A stretch of 64,000 nucleotides of DNA, from contig CAVPIK010000016.1 in assembly GCA_963704975.1 (NCBI GenBank), positions 62,001 through 126,000 of the forward strand, in the 5' to 3' direction. The stretch is from JAGNDO01 sp963704975 (GTDB lineage: Bacteria; Chloroflexota; Anaerolineae; Caldilineales; Caldilineaceae). A program made the translations under genes and the position numbers. A model generated the notes under the pieces. The model was not told the origin of the DNA and did no database searches. It saw only the letters and a list, made by a program, of their open reading frames with translations. Shown piece after piece: positions 10,051 through 22,900 of the stretch (the stretch's first letter is position 1; each line of letters starts with the position of its first letter).

Positions 10051-13000
10051 ATGTTTTTAGCGCATTTTAAGCCTCTCCGTATTCGCCAACCCTATGTCGC
10101 TATTTGTGCGGCGCTGATCCTAGCGGTGATCCTGGCCGGGTGCGGTGACGCGGAGCCAGCGGACGTTGCGCCGCTCCCGACGCCGATTGCCATTTTGGCG
10201 ACCAGCACCCCCTTTGTGGAGGCTGTCGCCCCGCCGGTTGCCGAAGCACCGGTTGCCGAAGCGTCCACTGCCGAAGTCGCCGCAGTCGAACCCGTGGCTG
10301 AACCCACGGTTGAGCCCACGGTTGAGCCTGCGCCCGAAGCCCCCGCCGCAGAATCGAGCGGCGATCAGGCTGTGGCGGATCTCCTGGCCCAGATGACCTT
10401 GGCCGAAAAGATCGGCCAGATGACCCAGGTGGAAAAGGGCAGCATCGCCCCGGCGGATGTGACCGCCTATTTCATCGGCTCCATCCTCAGCGGTGGCGGC
10501 GGATCGCCCCGGGTCAACAGCGCCGAGGCGTGGCTGGAAATGGTGCAAGAATTCCAGACCGCCTCCACCGAGACCCGCCTGGGCATTCCCCTGATCTACG
10601 GCGTGGACGCGGTCCACGGCCACAACAACGTGATGGGGGCCACCATTTTCCCCCACAACATCGGCCTGGGTGCGGCCAACGACCCGGAACTGATGCAGCG
10701 CATCGGCGCGGCCACGGCCGCGGAAGTCGCCGCCACGGGCATCCAGTGGGACTTTGCCCCCGTGCTGGCCGTGGTCCAGGACATCCGCTGGGGCCGCACG
10801 TATGAGGCCTTTGGCGAGGACACGGACTTGGTGACCGCGCCTGGGTGTGGCCTATCAACAGGGTTTGCAAGGGGAGGATTTGGCCGCGCCCGATACGATC
10901 CTGGCCACGGCCAAGCACTACATCGGCGACGGCGGCACGGTTTGGGGATCTTCCTCAAACTATCCCATGGACCAAGGCGACACGGTGATGGACGAAGCCA
11001 CCCTGCGCCGCCTCTTCCTGCCCCCCTACGTCGCCGCCATTGAGGCGGGCGCCCAGAGCGTGATGATTTCGTACAGCAGTTGGAACGGCGAGAAGCTGCA
11101 CGGCCAGAGCTATCTGATCAACGATGTGCTCAAGGGCGAGCTGGGCTTCAGCGGTTTCATCGTCTCCGACTGGGAGGCCATCGACCAGATCCCCGGCGAC
11201 TACTATTCCGACGTGGTCACCAGCATCAACGCCGGGCTGGACATGATCATGGTCCCCTACGACTACAAAAAGTTTATTTCGACCCTGACCAAAGCGGTCG
11301 AGGCCGGGGATGTCTCCCAAGAGCGCATCGACGACGCCGTGACCCGCATCCTCACGGTCAAGGCCGAGCTCGGTCTCTTTGATCAAACCTACGGCACCCC
11401 GGATACGACGGCGGTGGTGGGATCCGAGCGAGCATCGGGCCTTGGCCCAGGAAGCCGTGGCCAAGAGTTTGGTTCTGCTCAAAAATGACAACCAAGCCTT
11501 GCCCATGGACCCGGCGGCCCCGGTGATCTTTGTGGCCGGTGTGGCCGCGGATGACATCGGCATTCAATCCGGCGGCTGGACCATCGACTGGCAGGGGCGT
11601 ACGGGCAAGATCACCCCCGGCACGTCCATTCTGGACGCCATCGAGGCCACGGTCTCCCCGGAGACCCGTGTGCAGTTCAACCGTTTTGGCCGTTTTGACA
11701 AGATCACCGACGACGCCGGCAACCTCCTGCGGGCGGATGTGGGCATCGTGGTCGTGGGCGAGCGCCCCTATGCCGAGGGCCGGGGGGACAGCAACGATCT
11801 CGCCCTGACCGATGCGGACAAGCAGGCCATCCAGCGCACCGCCGAGCAGGCGGACAAGGTGGTGGTGGTCATCCTCTCTGGGCGGCCCATGATCATCAGC
11901 GATGTGGTGGGGGAAGCGGACGCCTGGGTGGCCGCATGGCTTCCCGGCACGGAAGGCCAAGGCGTGGCCGATGGCCTCTTTGGCCTCACCCCCTTCACGG
12001 GCAAACTGCCCTTCACTTGGCCCCGAAACATGGACCAACTGCCCTTCGACTTCACCGCCCTGCCCGCCCAGGTGGCGGCCGGCGGCTGCGATGCCCCCCT
12101 CTTCCCCTACGGCTACGGCCTGACCGGGGCCGAGACCGAGCCCTTCCAAGTCCTGGATTGTGGTGAAGCCGCAGCAGCCGTGGAAGCGGCAGCCGTGGCC
12201 GAGGAAGCCCGCGGCCGCACAGACGTGGTGGACGACTTCGAGAGCGGCGATCTGCCCACGGGCCAAGCCGGTTCCGTGGACGTGGGTTTCGTCACCTGGA
12301 GCGACGGCAGCCCGGTCGCCATCGAAAATGTCACCATTCCCGCCGGGGATGCCCTGGCCCAGCCCGACCAAACCGGCGACACCCACGCGGTCAAGCTGGA
12401 CACCACCATCGGCAACGGCAATTGGGCGGGCTTCACCCACGCCTTTATGAACGAGGCCGGGACCGAATGGGTCAGCCAGGACTGGAGCAGCTATGTGGGC
12501 CTGGGCATGTGGCTCTATGGCAACGCCACGGGCGGCACCCTCTTTGTGGACATTCAGGAAAACCGCGCCCCGGACTCCACCGGGGACGACGCCGAGCGCT
12601 GGAGCATGGACATTGCGGACGACTTTGAGGGCTGGCAATATGTGGAACTGCCCTTCGAGGACTTCAACCGCAAGGAAATCGGCAACGGCGCGCCCAATGA
12701 CGGCTTTGCGTTGGAGCAGGTCCACGGCTACGCGGTGGGCGTCTACGGCTCCACGGACATGGGCGCGCAGACCAACTATGTGGACAACGTCACCCTCTAC
12801 GGCCAGGCCCCGGATCGCCCCTTGGAAGTCAGCTTCCGAGACGCCCAGGCATCGGCCCGGGAAGGCGGCAAGGCCACGGTCTATCTGAAACTAAACAAAG
12901 CCTCGGCCATGACCGTGACCGTGGACTACGTCGCCAGCGGCGGCTATGCCACGGTCGGCGCGGACTTCGAACTGGAGCGGGGCACCGCGGTCTTCCCGCC

Positions 13001-14453
13001 GGGCAGCCAAAACGCCAGTTTCAAGGTGCCGGTCCTGGCCGATGGGCTTGTGGAAGGCAATGAATCTGCCATGATCGTCCTGGTTGACCCGACCAATGCT
13101 GTGCTGGGCTTCCAAAGCCGGATCCTGTTCACCATCGTGGACCGCACCCCCGGCGACGCCCAGATCATCGACGACTTCGACGCCATGCCCCCCTTCCTGG
13201 TCTCGGAGGGCGTGACCTTGACCGTTCAGGCCATCGAGCCGGGATCTGACTTCGCTCAACCGGAGCAGAACTTCCCGGTCAACGCCCTGGCTGTGGACTT
13301 CGCCACAGGCGCGGCCGGCGGCAGCTTCGGCCAAACCCTGGCCGCCCCCGCGGATTGGAGCGGCAGCACGGGGCTCAGCATGTGGGTCTATGGCCAAAAC
13401 AGCGGCCAGATCTACACCGTGGAACTGCTGGACAACCAGGCCCCGACGGCCACGACCGGTGAAGTGGCCCCGGCGGACTGGACCTTGACCTGGAGCGACG
13501 AGTTCGACACCCCGGCGGGCACCGTCCCCAATCGGGCCATCTGGCAGCCGGAGATCGGCGACGGCACCATGAACGGCAACCCCGGCTGGGGCAACAGCGA
13601 GTTGGAATGTTACACGGACAGCGCCGACAACGCGGCCACGGATGGCGAGGGTAACTTGGTCATCACCGCCAAGCAGGTGGACGAGGGATCGACCCTGCCC
13701 TGCTGGTATGGCCCGTGCGAGTACACCTCTGCCCGGCTGATCACCTGGCACCGGGCCGAGTTCGAGTTTGGCCGAGTGGAAGCTCGGCTCAAGCTGCCCG
13801 CCGGCCAAGGGCTGTGGCCCGCCTTCTGGATGTTGGGCACGGATCTAGACTCGGTCGGCTGGCCCCAGTCCGGCGAGATCGACATCATGGAAAACATCGG
13901 TCGAGAGCCGGAGACCACCCACGGCACCATCCACGGCCCCGGCTATTCCGGCGGCCAGGGCATCGGTGCGGACTACGAAGTGGGCGCGCCGGTCTCCGAC
14001 GACTTCCACACCTACGCCATCGAGTGGACCCCGGACCAGATCCGCTGGTTTGTGGACGACACCAACTTCTTCACGGCCACCACGGAGAGCCTCCCCGGCG
14101 GCGCGGAGTGGGTCTACAACCACCCCTTCTTCATCATCCTGAATGTGGCCGTGGGCGGCAACTGGCCCGGCAACCCGGACGAATCCACCACCTTCCCCCA
14201 GACCATGCTGGTGGACTATGTGCGGGTCTACGGCGCTGAGAATGCCTCCGAGCGCTTCGAGGCCACCTTCACCGACGACTTCGAGGGCTGGCAGCAGATC
14301 ATGTTGCCCTTCGCCGACTTCACCCGCAGCACCCTCCAACCCGACGGCGCACCGGAAGACGGCCTGGGCCTGACCGAGGTCTGGGGCATGGCCCTGCACC
14401 TGCCCGCCGAGAGCACGGGCACGTTGGTGCTGGACAAGCTACGCTTTGAATAA
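10051..14453 (+). CDS. Lipoprotein fusing GH3 beta-glucosidase, Calx-beta and GH16 beta-1,3-glucanase
   Basis: This protein of about 1,465 residues starts at ATG 10051 after AAAGGAG and has a lipobox LAGC, so it is surface-anchored. In order: a Pro/Glu/Ala linker; a GH3 domain (10380-12150) with nucleophile Asp in IVSDWEAID (codon 11168-11170) and a GH3 C-domain; a jelly-roll DDFE module (12230-12810); a Calx-beta domain (12822-13140); a second DDFD module; a GH16 domain (13480-14240) with the catalytic EIDIME (glutamates at 13875 and 13890); and a short C-terminal DDFEGW module. Frame breaks lie near 10840 and 11420. GH16 enzymes of this type cut beta-1,3-glucans internally, and GH3 removes terminal glucose. 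Having both in one chain is unusual. Confidence 0.88.
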
Positions 14454-14460
14454 TCTACGT

Positions 14461-14516
14461 TGAGTTCGCAAGAGTCCGCCGGGGTCAGCCTGCCCCGGCG
14501 GACTTTTGCGAACTCA
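14461..14516. terminator. Long bidirectional hairpin terminator
   Basis: Two 24-nt arms, beginning TGAGTTCGCAA and ending TTGCGAACTCA, pair with a single mismatch around the loop TCAGCCTG. The hairpin starts 8 bp after the GH3-GH16 stop. It separates that gene from the second GH16 gene. Confidence 0.75.
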
Positions 14517-14597
14517 TATCCCATAACACGTATCACGTTTCACGTTTTACGTACCAATCGTCTCGCACATCGTATCATTACTCTAGGAGAAAAACAG

Positions 14598-17500
14598 ATG
14601 AGATTTAAGCGTTCCCTTTTTGTACTTGCTGCGGCACTCGTGGGCGTATTGCTCACCGTGCAGATGTTTGCAGCGTTCAACACGGCGGAGGCGGGGCAAC
14701 TAGCTCTTTCTCCAGCAGAAGTAGCGGTGGTTGATGCCTCGACCGTCATTGATGACTTCAACGACGGCGATGTCGGCGATTGGGGCTTCTTTGGAGGGGA
14801 TAATGCTGGCGGCGGCGGTGGTGTGGCCGACGACCGTCCCTATGAAGGCAGCCATTACTTCAGCACCGGATGGGGTGCAGGCGCACCGTCAGGTGGCTTT
14901 TTCGGGGGCGCATTCAAGAACTTCGACAATGCTGCACAGCCGGTTCCGCCGGCGAACGCCCAGTTCAGCGTCTGGGTCTACAACCAGAGCAATGCGACAT
15001 CGGATGGCTACACGCTCGAAATCACCCTTCGTGAAGACGTGGAAGGGGACGGCTGGAATAGCTGGGGTGGCACGGACGAATCTTTCCGGCTTGACACCAC
15101 CTTCACCAGCGCAGACTACAACGACCAGTGGGTGCAGATCACAGTGCCGTTGGCTGACTTCGTGCTCGTTGACGGCAACGGCGGTGACGGTACCTTCAAC
15201 GGTGCACTCGATGAAATCGTCATTGTCGTAGCCGGCGTTCCGAATGCTGATAACGGCACCACCGTTGAGGTGGACTTCGACCACTTCGCCTTTACGCCGG
15301 GTACGCCGCCGCCTGTCGTCATTGATGACTTCAACGACGGCGATGTCGGCGATTGGGGCTTCTTTGGAGGTGATAATGCTGGCGGCGGCGGTGGCGTGGC
15401 CGACGACCGTCCCTATGAAGGTAGCCACTACTTCAGCACCGGATGGGGTGCAGGTGCACCGTCAGGTGGCTTTTTCGGCGGCGCATTCAAGAACTTCGAC
15501 AATGCTGCACAGCCGGTTCCGCCGGCGAACGCCGAGTTCAGCGTCTGGGTCTACAACCAGAGCAATGCGACATCTGATGGCTACACGCTCGAAATCACCC
15601 TTCGTGAAGACGTGGAAGGGGACGGCTGGAATAGCTGGGGTGGCACGGATGAATCTTTCCGGCTTGACACCACCTTCACCAGCGCAGACTACAACGACCA
15701 GTGGGTGCAGATTACAGCACCGTTGGCTGATTTCGCGCTCGTTGACGGCAACGGCGGTGACGGTACCTTCAACGGTGCACTCGATGAAATCGTCATTGTC
15801 GTAGCCGGCGTTCCGAATGCTGATAACGGCACCACCGTTGAGGTGGACTTTGACTACTTCGCCTTTACTCCGGGTACGCCGCCGCCTGTCGTCATTGATG
15901 ACTTCAACGACGGCGACGTCGGCGATTGGGGCTTCTTTGGAGGCGATAATGCTGGCGGCGGCGGTGGTGTGGCCGACGACCGTCCCTACGAAGGTAGCCA
16001 TTACTTCAGCACGGGATGGGGTGCAGGCGCACCGTCAGGTGGCTTTTTCGGTGGCGCATTCAAGAACTTCGACAATGCTGCACAGCCGGTTCCGCCGGCG
16101 AACGCTCAGTTCAGCGTCTGGGTCTACAACCAGAGCGATGCGACATCGGATGGCTACACGCTCGAAATCACCCTTCGTGAAGACGTGGAAGGTGACGGCT
16201 GGAATAGCTGGGGTGGCACGGATGAATCTTTCCGGCTTGACACCACCTTCACCAGCGCAGACTACAACGACCAGTGGGTGCAGATTACAGCGCCGTTGGC
16301 TGACTTCGTGCTCGTTGACGGCAACGGCGGTGACGGTACCTTCAACGGCGCACTCGATGAAATCGTCATTGTCATAGCCGGTGTTCCGAATGCCGATAAC
16401 GGCACCACCGTTGAGGTGGACTTTGACTATTTCACGTTCTTTACAGACGTTCCAGGTCAAACAGTGCAAGTTGCTTTTGACCGCGGGCAGTATCAGATTG
16501 TTGAGGGTGGTACGGCGACGGTGACGGCAACGCTTAGCGTGGCTGCGACCGAAACTGTCACCGTGACCTATGCGACCAGCGATGGTACTGCCGTTGCCGG
16601 CACCGATTACACCGCAACGACTGGTCAACTCGTATTTGCCCCCGGTGAAACGAGCCAGACGTTCAGCGTGGTGACGGCTGATAACGACGTCAACGACGAT
16701 CCGCGCACCGTGCTGCTGGCGCTCAGCGATCCGGTCAATGCGGAAATCGGCCGACCCCCCTCTGCCGTCATCACCATTCAGGACAATGAAGTCGATCTAC
16801 CCTCCGGCAAGAGCGTGGTGCTGCAGGATTACGAGAACCATGTTATCGAGAGCGGTGAAGATCAATATGGCAATGTCGTTGGCTACGAGTTTTTCACTGA
16901 CGGTACATCGACCGTTGCCATCACAACCACGACGGATCTGCCCGCACCTGTGCCGGGTAGTGCGGACGGCAATACCGCACTGCGCGAAAACCTGACAGTT
17001 GTACAAGGTGGCTACTCCGGATTCATCTACAAGTTCCCCAACGAAACACTGGATGGGTGGGTGACCCAGGATTGGCAGAGCTTCACCGGCATCAGCTTCT
17101 GGCTCTACGGTAACAACAGCGGCGGCGTTGTCTTCATCGACATCCTCGACAACCGCAATCCCGACTCGACAGAGGATGATGCGGGGCGCTGGAGCATCGA
17201 TATTGCAGACGACTTTGAAGGGTGGCGTTACTTCTCGTTCGTCTGGGATGACTTCCGATCCAAGGGCGTCGGCAACGGTGCGCCGACCGACGGCTTCAAC
17301 TTGGATGAGATCCATGGTTATGCATTCGGTGGCTATGGCGCGAAGCCGATGGACGGGAGCTACTATGTCGACGACATCGTGCTGACACAACGCGTCACCA
17401 TGATTGACGACTTCGAAGTTGATGCCCTGCCTAGCGGTACGGATGCAAACAGTATTCCCGTTGGCTATTATAGTGACGCTGGCGCTGGCGGCCTGGTCAG

Positions 17501-19785
17501 CTTTAACCTGACTTCTACGGTGCCCAGCCAAATTCCGAACACATCTGCTAGCAATACGGTGCTTGAGTTGGACATGACGCTGCCGCAAGATGCGTATGCC
17601 GTTTATATCCATGGCTTCACCAATGAGACAGCTGATGAATGGGTTCCAGTGCGCTGGGAGTCGCTATGAAGGCGTCTGCTTCTGGCTCTACGGTAACAAC
17701 ACTGGCGGTACCCTGTTCCTCGACGTTCTCGACAACCGCAATCCGGGTTCAACGACCGATGATGCTGAGCGCTACTCAGTTGATATTCCAGACGACTTCG
17801 ACGGCTGGCAGTTCTTCCAATTCACCTGGGACGAACTGAGTCGTAAAGAGGTCAACAACGGCGCGCCGAATGATGGTCTCAACCTGCTTGAGGTACATGG
17901 CTACGCAATCGGCGGTTTCGGCTCAGTCGACATGGGTCAGAACACATACTACCTGGACAACTTCGCTGTTTGGGGTGACAACGGTGGAGATCGCCCGCTG
18001 GCGGTCGAGTTTGAGCGCGGTCGCTACGAAGTCACTGAAGGCGAATCGGGGTCGATGAAGGTTGTGCTCAACCGTATCTCGACTGAGCCGGTGACAGTCA
18101 CCTACCGTACGGCGGAGAGCCAGGCCACCCCCAACGTGGACTTCACCCCCATCAGTGGCACCCTGCTCTTCACCTCTGGGGTCACGGATCTGGTCCATCA
18201 ATTTGACCACGATGGATGACGCCAAGCACGAAGGCAATGAGAACGTCATGATCAACCTCTACGACGCTCAGGGCGCCATGCTTGGCTTCCAGCGCCGGGC
18301 CACGTTGACCATTGTGGACAACGATGCGGCGGTTCCGGGCGAACTGGGTGACTTCGAGGGCAGCCATCCCTTCCAAGGCGTGGGCGATGTGAGCCTGTCC
18401 ATCACCCAGTTGGGGGCGAGTGATCCCGCAGCACTACCCGGCCAGGGTGCCTACGAGCAGGTGCTGACCGTGCAATACAACGATGCCGCCACGGACTACC
18501 AACCGCATCTACAACACCTTCAAGGAGCCCCAGGACTGGAGCAAGGCGGATGGCTTGACCTTCTGGTACTACGGCAACAATACGGGCAAGACCATCAACG
18601 TGGAGTTGTGGGACAACCAGATCACCAACACCAACAGCGTGACCACGACTGACTGGGTCCTGCGTTGGTCCGATGAGTTCAACGAGGCCTGCAGGCACGC
18701 CGCCCAACCCGAACAACTGGAAGCATGAGATCGGCGACGGCGCGCTCAATAACCTCACCGGTTGGGGCAACAGTGAGTTCCAGTACTACACCGACGATCC
18801 GGCCAATGCCTCGACCGATGGCAACGGTCAGTCTGGTCCTGCGCATGAGGCAGTGTGCGACACGGCTACCACGGATCTGGTCTGCTACTACGGTCCTTGC
18901 CGCTACACCTCTGCCCGGCTGATCTCCGCGGATCGGGCCGAGTTCCAGTATGGCAAGATCGAGGCTCGGATGAAGTTGCCGCCAACCGACAAGGGTGGTA
19001 TCTGGCCGGCCTTCTGGGCGCTGGGCACCGGAATCGATGAGGGCGTGGATTGGCCCCTGGCCGGTGAGATCGACATCATGGAATACGTCAGCCGTATCCC
19101 GAACGAGATCTTCGGTACCCTGCACGGTCCTGGCTACTCTGGTGGTCAGTCCTATGGTGACAAGCTAAGCAACATCGCTAATTTGTTGACTGAATTCCAC
19201 ACCTACACCATCGAATGGCGCGAGAATCACATCATCTGGTACTTCGACGGTGTCAAGTTCCACGAAACCCGGGACACGGATCCGTTCCTGACCGATAGCG
19301 ATCCCGATAAGGAGTGGGTCTACAATCAGCCCTTCTTCCTGCTCCTGAACGTGGCTATCGGCGGTAACTTCGGTGGCGCTATCGAGGATGGGATCGTCTT
19401 CCCCCAGGACACCTTGGTGGACTACGTGCGGGTCTATCAGGCGCCCAACGCGGCCGAGTTGTTCGAGGCCGGCTTCGTGGACGACTTCACGGGCTGGAAG
19501 CAAGCATCTATGTGCCGTTCAGCAGACTTCACCCGCAGCGCGGATGCACTCCAGCCTGCCGGTGCACCGAATGACGGTCTGACCCTGACCAGCGTCAACG
19601 GCTACGGCTTCCGCTTCCCCAGCGACAGCACGAGCTTGAGCGCCCAGGCCCAGGTGACGACCCACATCGATCAGGTTCGGTTGATCACGCTTGGGAATCA
19701 TCTGGATGCCTCAGGTCTTCAAGCCCTGATTGTAAATTCGAAAGACGAATCGGCTAGCCTCCAGAATCCTCAGCTGGTGGGATAG
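14598..19785 (+). CDS. Secreted multimodular GH16 beta-1,3-glucanase with triplicated N-terminal module
   Basis: Starts MRFKRSLFVLAAALVG with a Sec signal peptide; AGGAGAAAAAC precedes ATG 14598. Three nearly identical 191-residue modules follow (14745-16463), each starting VIDDFNDGDVGDWGFFGG. Then come a Calx-beta domain (about 16465-16790), two CBM-like jelly-roll modules (16800-17390 and 17400-17990), a second Calx-beta (17995-18320), another module, and a C-terminal GH16 domain (about 18655-19440) with EIDIMEY (glutamates at 19066 and 19081). Frame breaks lie near 17660, 18200, 18490 and 18695. The very end after 19690 looks out of frame, so the true stop may be earlier. The role is extracellular cleavage of beta-1,3-glucan with several binding modules. 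Confidence 0.85.
14745..16463 (+). repeat. Three tandem 573-bp repeats inside the GH16 gene
   Basis: Unit starts are at 14745, 15318 and 15891, exactly 573 bp (191 codons) apart. The copies differ by only scattered, mostly silent bases (for example GGGGAT, GGTGAT or GGCGAT in the same Gly-Asp pair). This points to recent duplication or ongoing gene conversion. Each copy encodes one predicted jelly-roll binding module. Confidence 0.95.
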
Positions 19786-19936
19786 CCGATCTCATGACTG
19801 ATCAATACTGAGTTGCGCATTGTTCGAGGATTGGCGACGTTTACGACCAAGTGGGGAACATCGGCTAATGCGAAACAGACGCAAATCCAGACCAAGTTCT
19901 TCCAAGCACGACATACACGACAAAAGGCTCTTGTTG

Positions 19937-22900
19937 ATGAGCAATCACACAGACAAACAATTCGATTCTGCCGGCCGCTTTCTGTTGCCGGACTATACGC
20001 AGACCCGCCCTTTTTCCAGCTTTCTACCCGGCATTGCGGGTCCTTTGGGGATCCCGCTTTGGGTATTCTACGTGAACCGGGGCCAGGCCATTGCGGCCTT
20101 TGGGGTTCAAAACAAAGACAACCCCATCATGGAGTTCCAGCCGGCCAACAAGGCGTACCAAATGACGCCCGCTGTCGGCTTTCGCACCTTTATCAAAGCC
20201 GCCCATAATGGGGACGGTGCGACCTTTTACGAACCTTTTGCCCCCTGGGGCAATGGCAAAACCCGGCGCACCATGGCCGTGGGCATGAACGACCTGATCC
20301 TGCGGGAAGAAAACCCAACCCTGGGCTTGACCACCGAGGTCACCTACTTCACCCTGGGTGGCGAACCCTTTGCCGGGTTGATGCGCCGGGTGACCCTGAC
20401 CAATACCGGCCACCGCCCGGTCAGCCTGGAAGTGTTGGACGGCATGCCGGCGGTGACCCCTTTCGGCGTGGACAACAGTGCGCTCAAGAATGTGGGCCGT
20501 ACCATCGAGGCGTGGATGGAAGTCTTCAACCTGGAGCGGGGCATCCCCTTCTATCGCCTACGGGCCAGCGCCGCGGACACGGCCGAGGTCAGCGCCATTC
20601 AGGCCGGCCATTTCTATCTGGCCTTCACCGAGCCAACGGACAAGGGCAATGTCTCTCGCCGGTCGGAGTCTTTGCCTGTTCTGGTCGATCCCCAGTTGAT
20701 CTTTGGGGCCGACACCTCCCTCTATCGCCCGGAAGGCTTCATCAAGCACTCTTTGTCTTCCCTTGTGCAAAGTCGCCAGATCACCGTGGGGCGGACGCCC
20801 AGCGCTTTTTGTGGGGCCAGGGCCAGCTTGGCCCCCGGCCAAAGCGTCACCATTCAATCGGTGATCGGCCATGTGGGGGATCTCTCCGTGCTGGATGCCC
20901 ACCAGGCCCGCATTTTGGCCCCGGGCTATGCCGAGGCCAAACATCAAGAAGCCATCGATCTGGCCCAAAGCCTCACCGCCGCCGTGGACACCCACACATC
21001 CAACTCCCGATTCGACGCGTATGTGCGCCAGAATTTCTTGGACAACGTGCTGCGGGGCGGTTGGCCCATCCAGTTGGGCCCGCAAAAGAAGCCCTTCACG
21101 GTTCACATCTATTCCCGCAAACATGGGGACTTGGAGCGGGACTACAACGCCTTTTCCCTGGCCGACGAGCCCTATTCCCAGGGCAACGGCAACTATCGGG
21201 ATGTGAACCAGAACCGGCGCAGCGATGTCCTCCTCAACCCGGCGGTCAAGGCGTTCAACCTGATCAGCTTTCTGGGCTTGATCCAGGCGGACGGGTATAA
21301 CCCCTTGGTGGTCTTGGGCAGCCGCTTCACGGTGGAACCGGCCCGCCGAGCCAAACTACAGCAGCGCCTGGGCCTGCCGGATTCGATCATGGCCCTGCTG
21401 GCGGGGACCTTCACCCCCGGCAGCGTGTTGCGAGCCATCCAAGATCAAGGGCTGACCCTGCCCTTGTCCTGGGATGAACTGCTGGTGGAGATCCTGGCCC
21501 AGGCCCAACAGCATTTCGAAGCCGACTTTGGCGAAGGTTTTTGGGCGGACCATTGGACCTATAATATGGATCTGGTGGAAAACTACGCTGCGGTCTACCC
21601 GGAACGCATGACGGATCTGCTCTTTGGCTCCGTCCGGGTGCCTTTCTTCGACAGCCCGGCCGTGGTGCGCCCCCGTTCCCAGCGCTATGTGCTGGCCGAA
21701 GGCGGCCCCCGCCAGTTCAACGCCGTCTACGAAGACCCGGAAAAAGAGGCCCTGATCCACGCCCGCCGCCACACGGGCATGGCCGATCCCAACTTGGCCC
21801 GCACCCGGTACGGCTGGGGCGACATCTATCGGGTGACCCCCTTTGCCAAGCTGGTGATGCTGGCCACGATCAAGTTTGCCACCATGGACCCGTCGGGCAT
21901 GGCCGTGGAGTTGGAAGGGGGCAAGCCCGGCTGGTACGACGCCCTCAACGGTTTGCCCGGTCTCTTTGGCTCGTCCATGCCGGAGAGCTATGAGCTGTTG
22001 CGCCTGCTGGACTTCCTGATCCACGCTGCGGACGCACAAGTGACCCTGGCCGCCCAGACTTCGGTCCCGCTGCCCGGAGAGGCTGCCGACCTCTTCCATC
22101 AGATGGTGGATCTGCTCACGGTCTTCGACTATGACTCGGCAGAGGGCAATACCTTCCGCTTCTGGGTGGGGAGCATTTCGGCCCGGGAAGCCTATCGGGC
22201 CGAGGTACGCCTGGGCTTCGAGGGCCGAGAAACGGCGATGGAGTTGGCCGATGTGCGGGCTGGCTTGGTCCGCTTTCGGGCCAAGTTGGTCATGGGCATC
22301 CAGCGGGCCGAGGCGTTCGCCCCCGTGCCGCCCACCTACTTTGTCCACCAAGCCACAAAGTATGACGTGGTCTTCAACGAGGCTGGGGAAGTCGCACGGG
22401 ATAGCCAGGGCCGCCCCTTCATCCAAGTTCATGACTTCGCCCCCCGTGCCCTGCCCGCCTTTTTGGAGGGGCCGGTGCGGGCCATGCGGGTATCCGACAC
22501 CGCAAGCGCCCGGCGCATCCACAAGGCGGTGCTGGCCAGCCCGCTCTTCGACACCAAATTGGGCATGTTCAAGGTCAACAGCTCCCTGGCCGGCGAGGCC
22601 CACGACATCGGGCGGGCCAGGGCCTTCACCCCCGGCTGGCTGGAGAACGAGTCCATCTGGCTGCACATGGCCTACAAATACATGCTCTCCCTGCTCTTGG
22701 CCGGGCTGGTGGACGAGTTCTACGCCGCGGCCAAGACCGGCCTGGTCCCCTTCATGGACCCGGCGATCTATGGCCGCAGCCCTCTGGAAAACTCCTCCTT
22801 CATCGTCAGCAGCGCCCACCCGGACGAGACCATGCACGGCGCAGGCTTTGTGGCCCGGCTCAGCGGCTCCACCGCCGAGTTCATCCACATCTGGAGCGTG

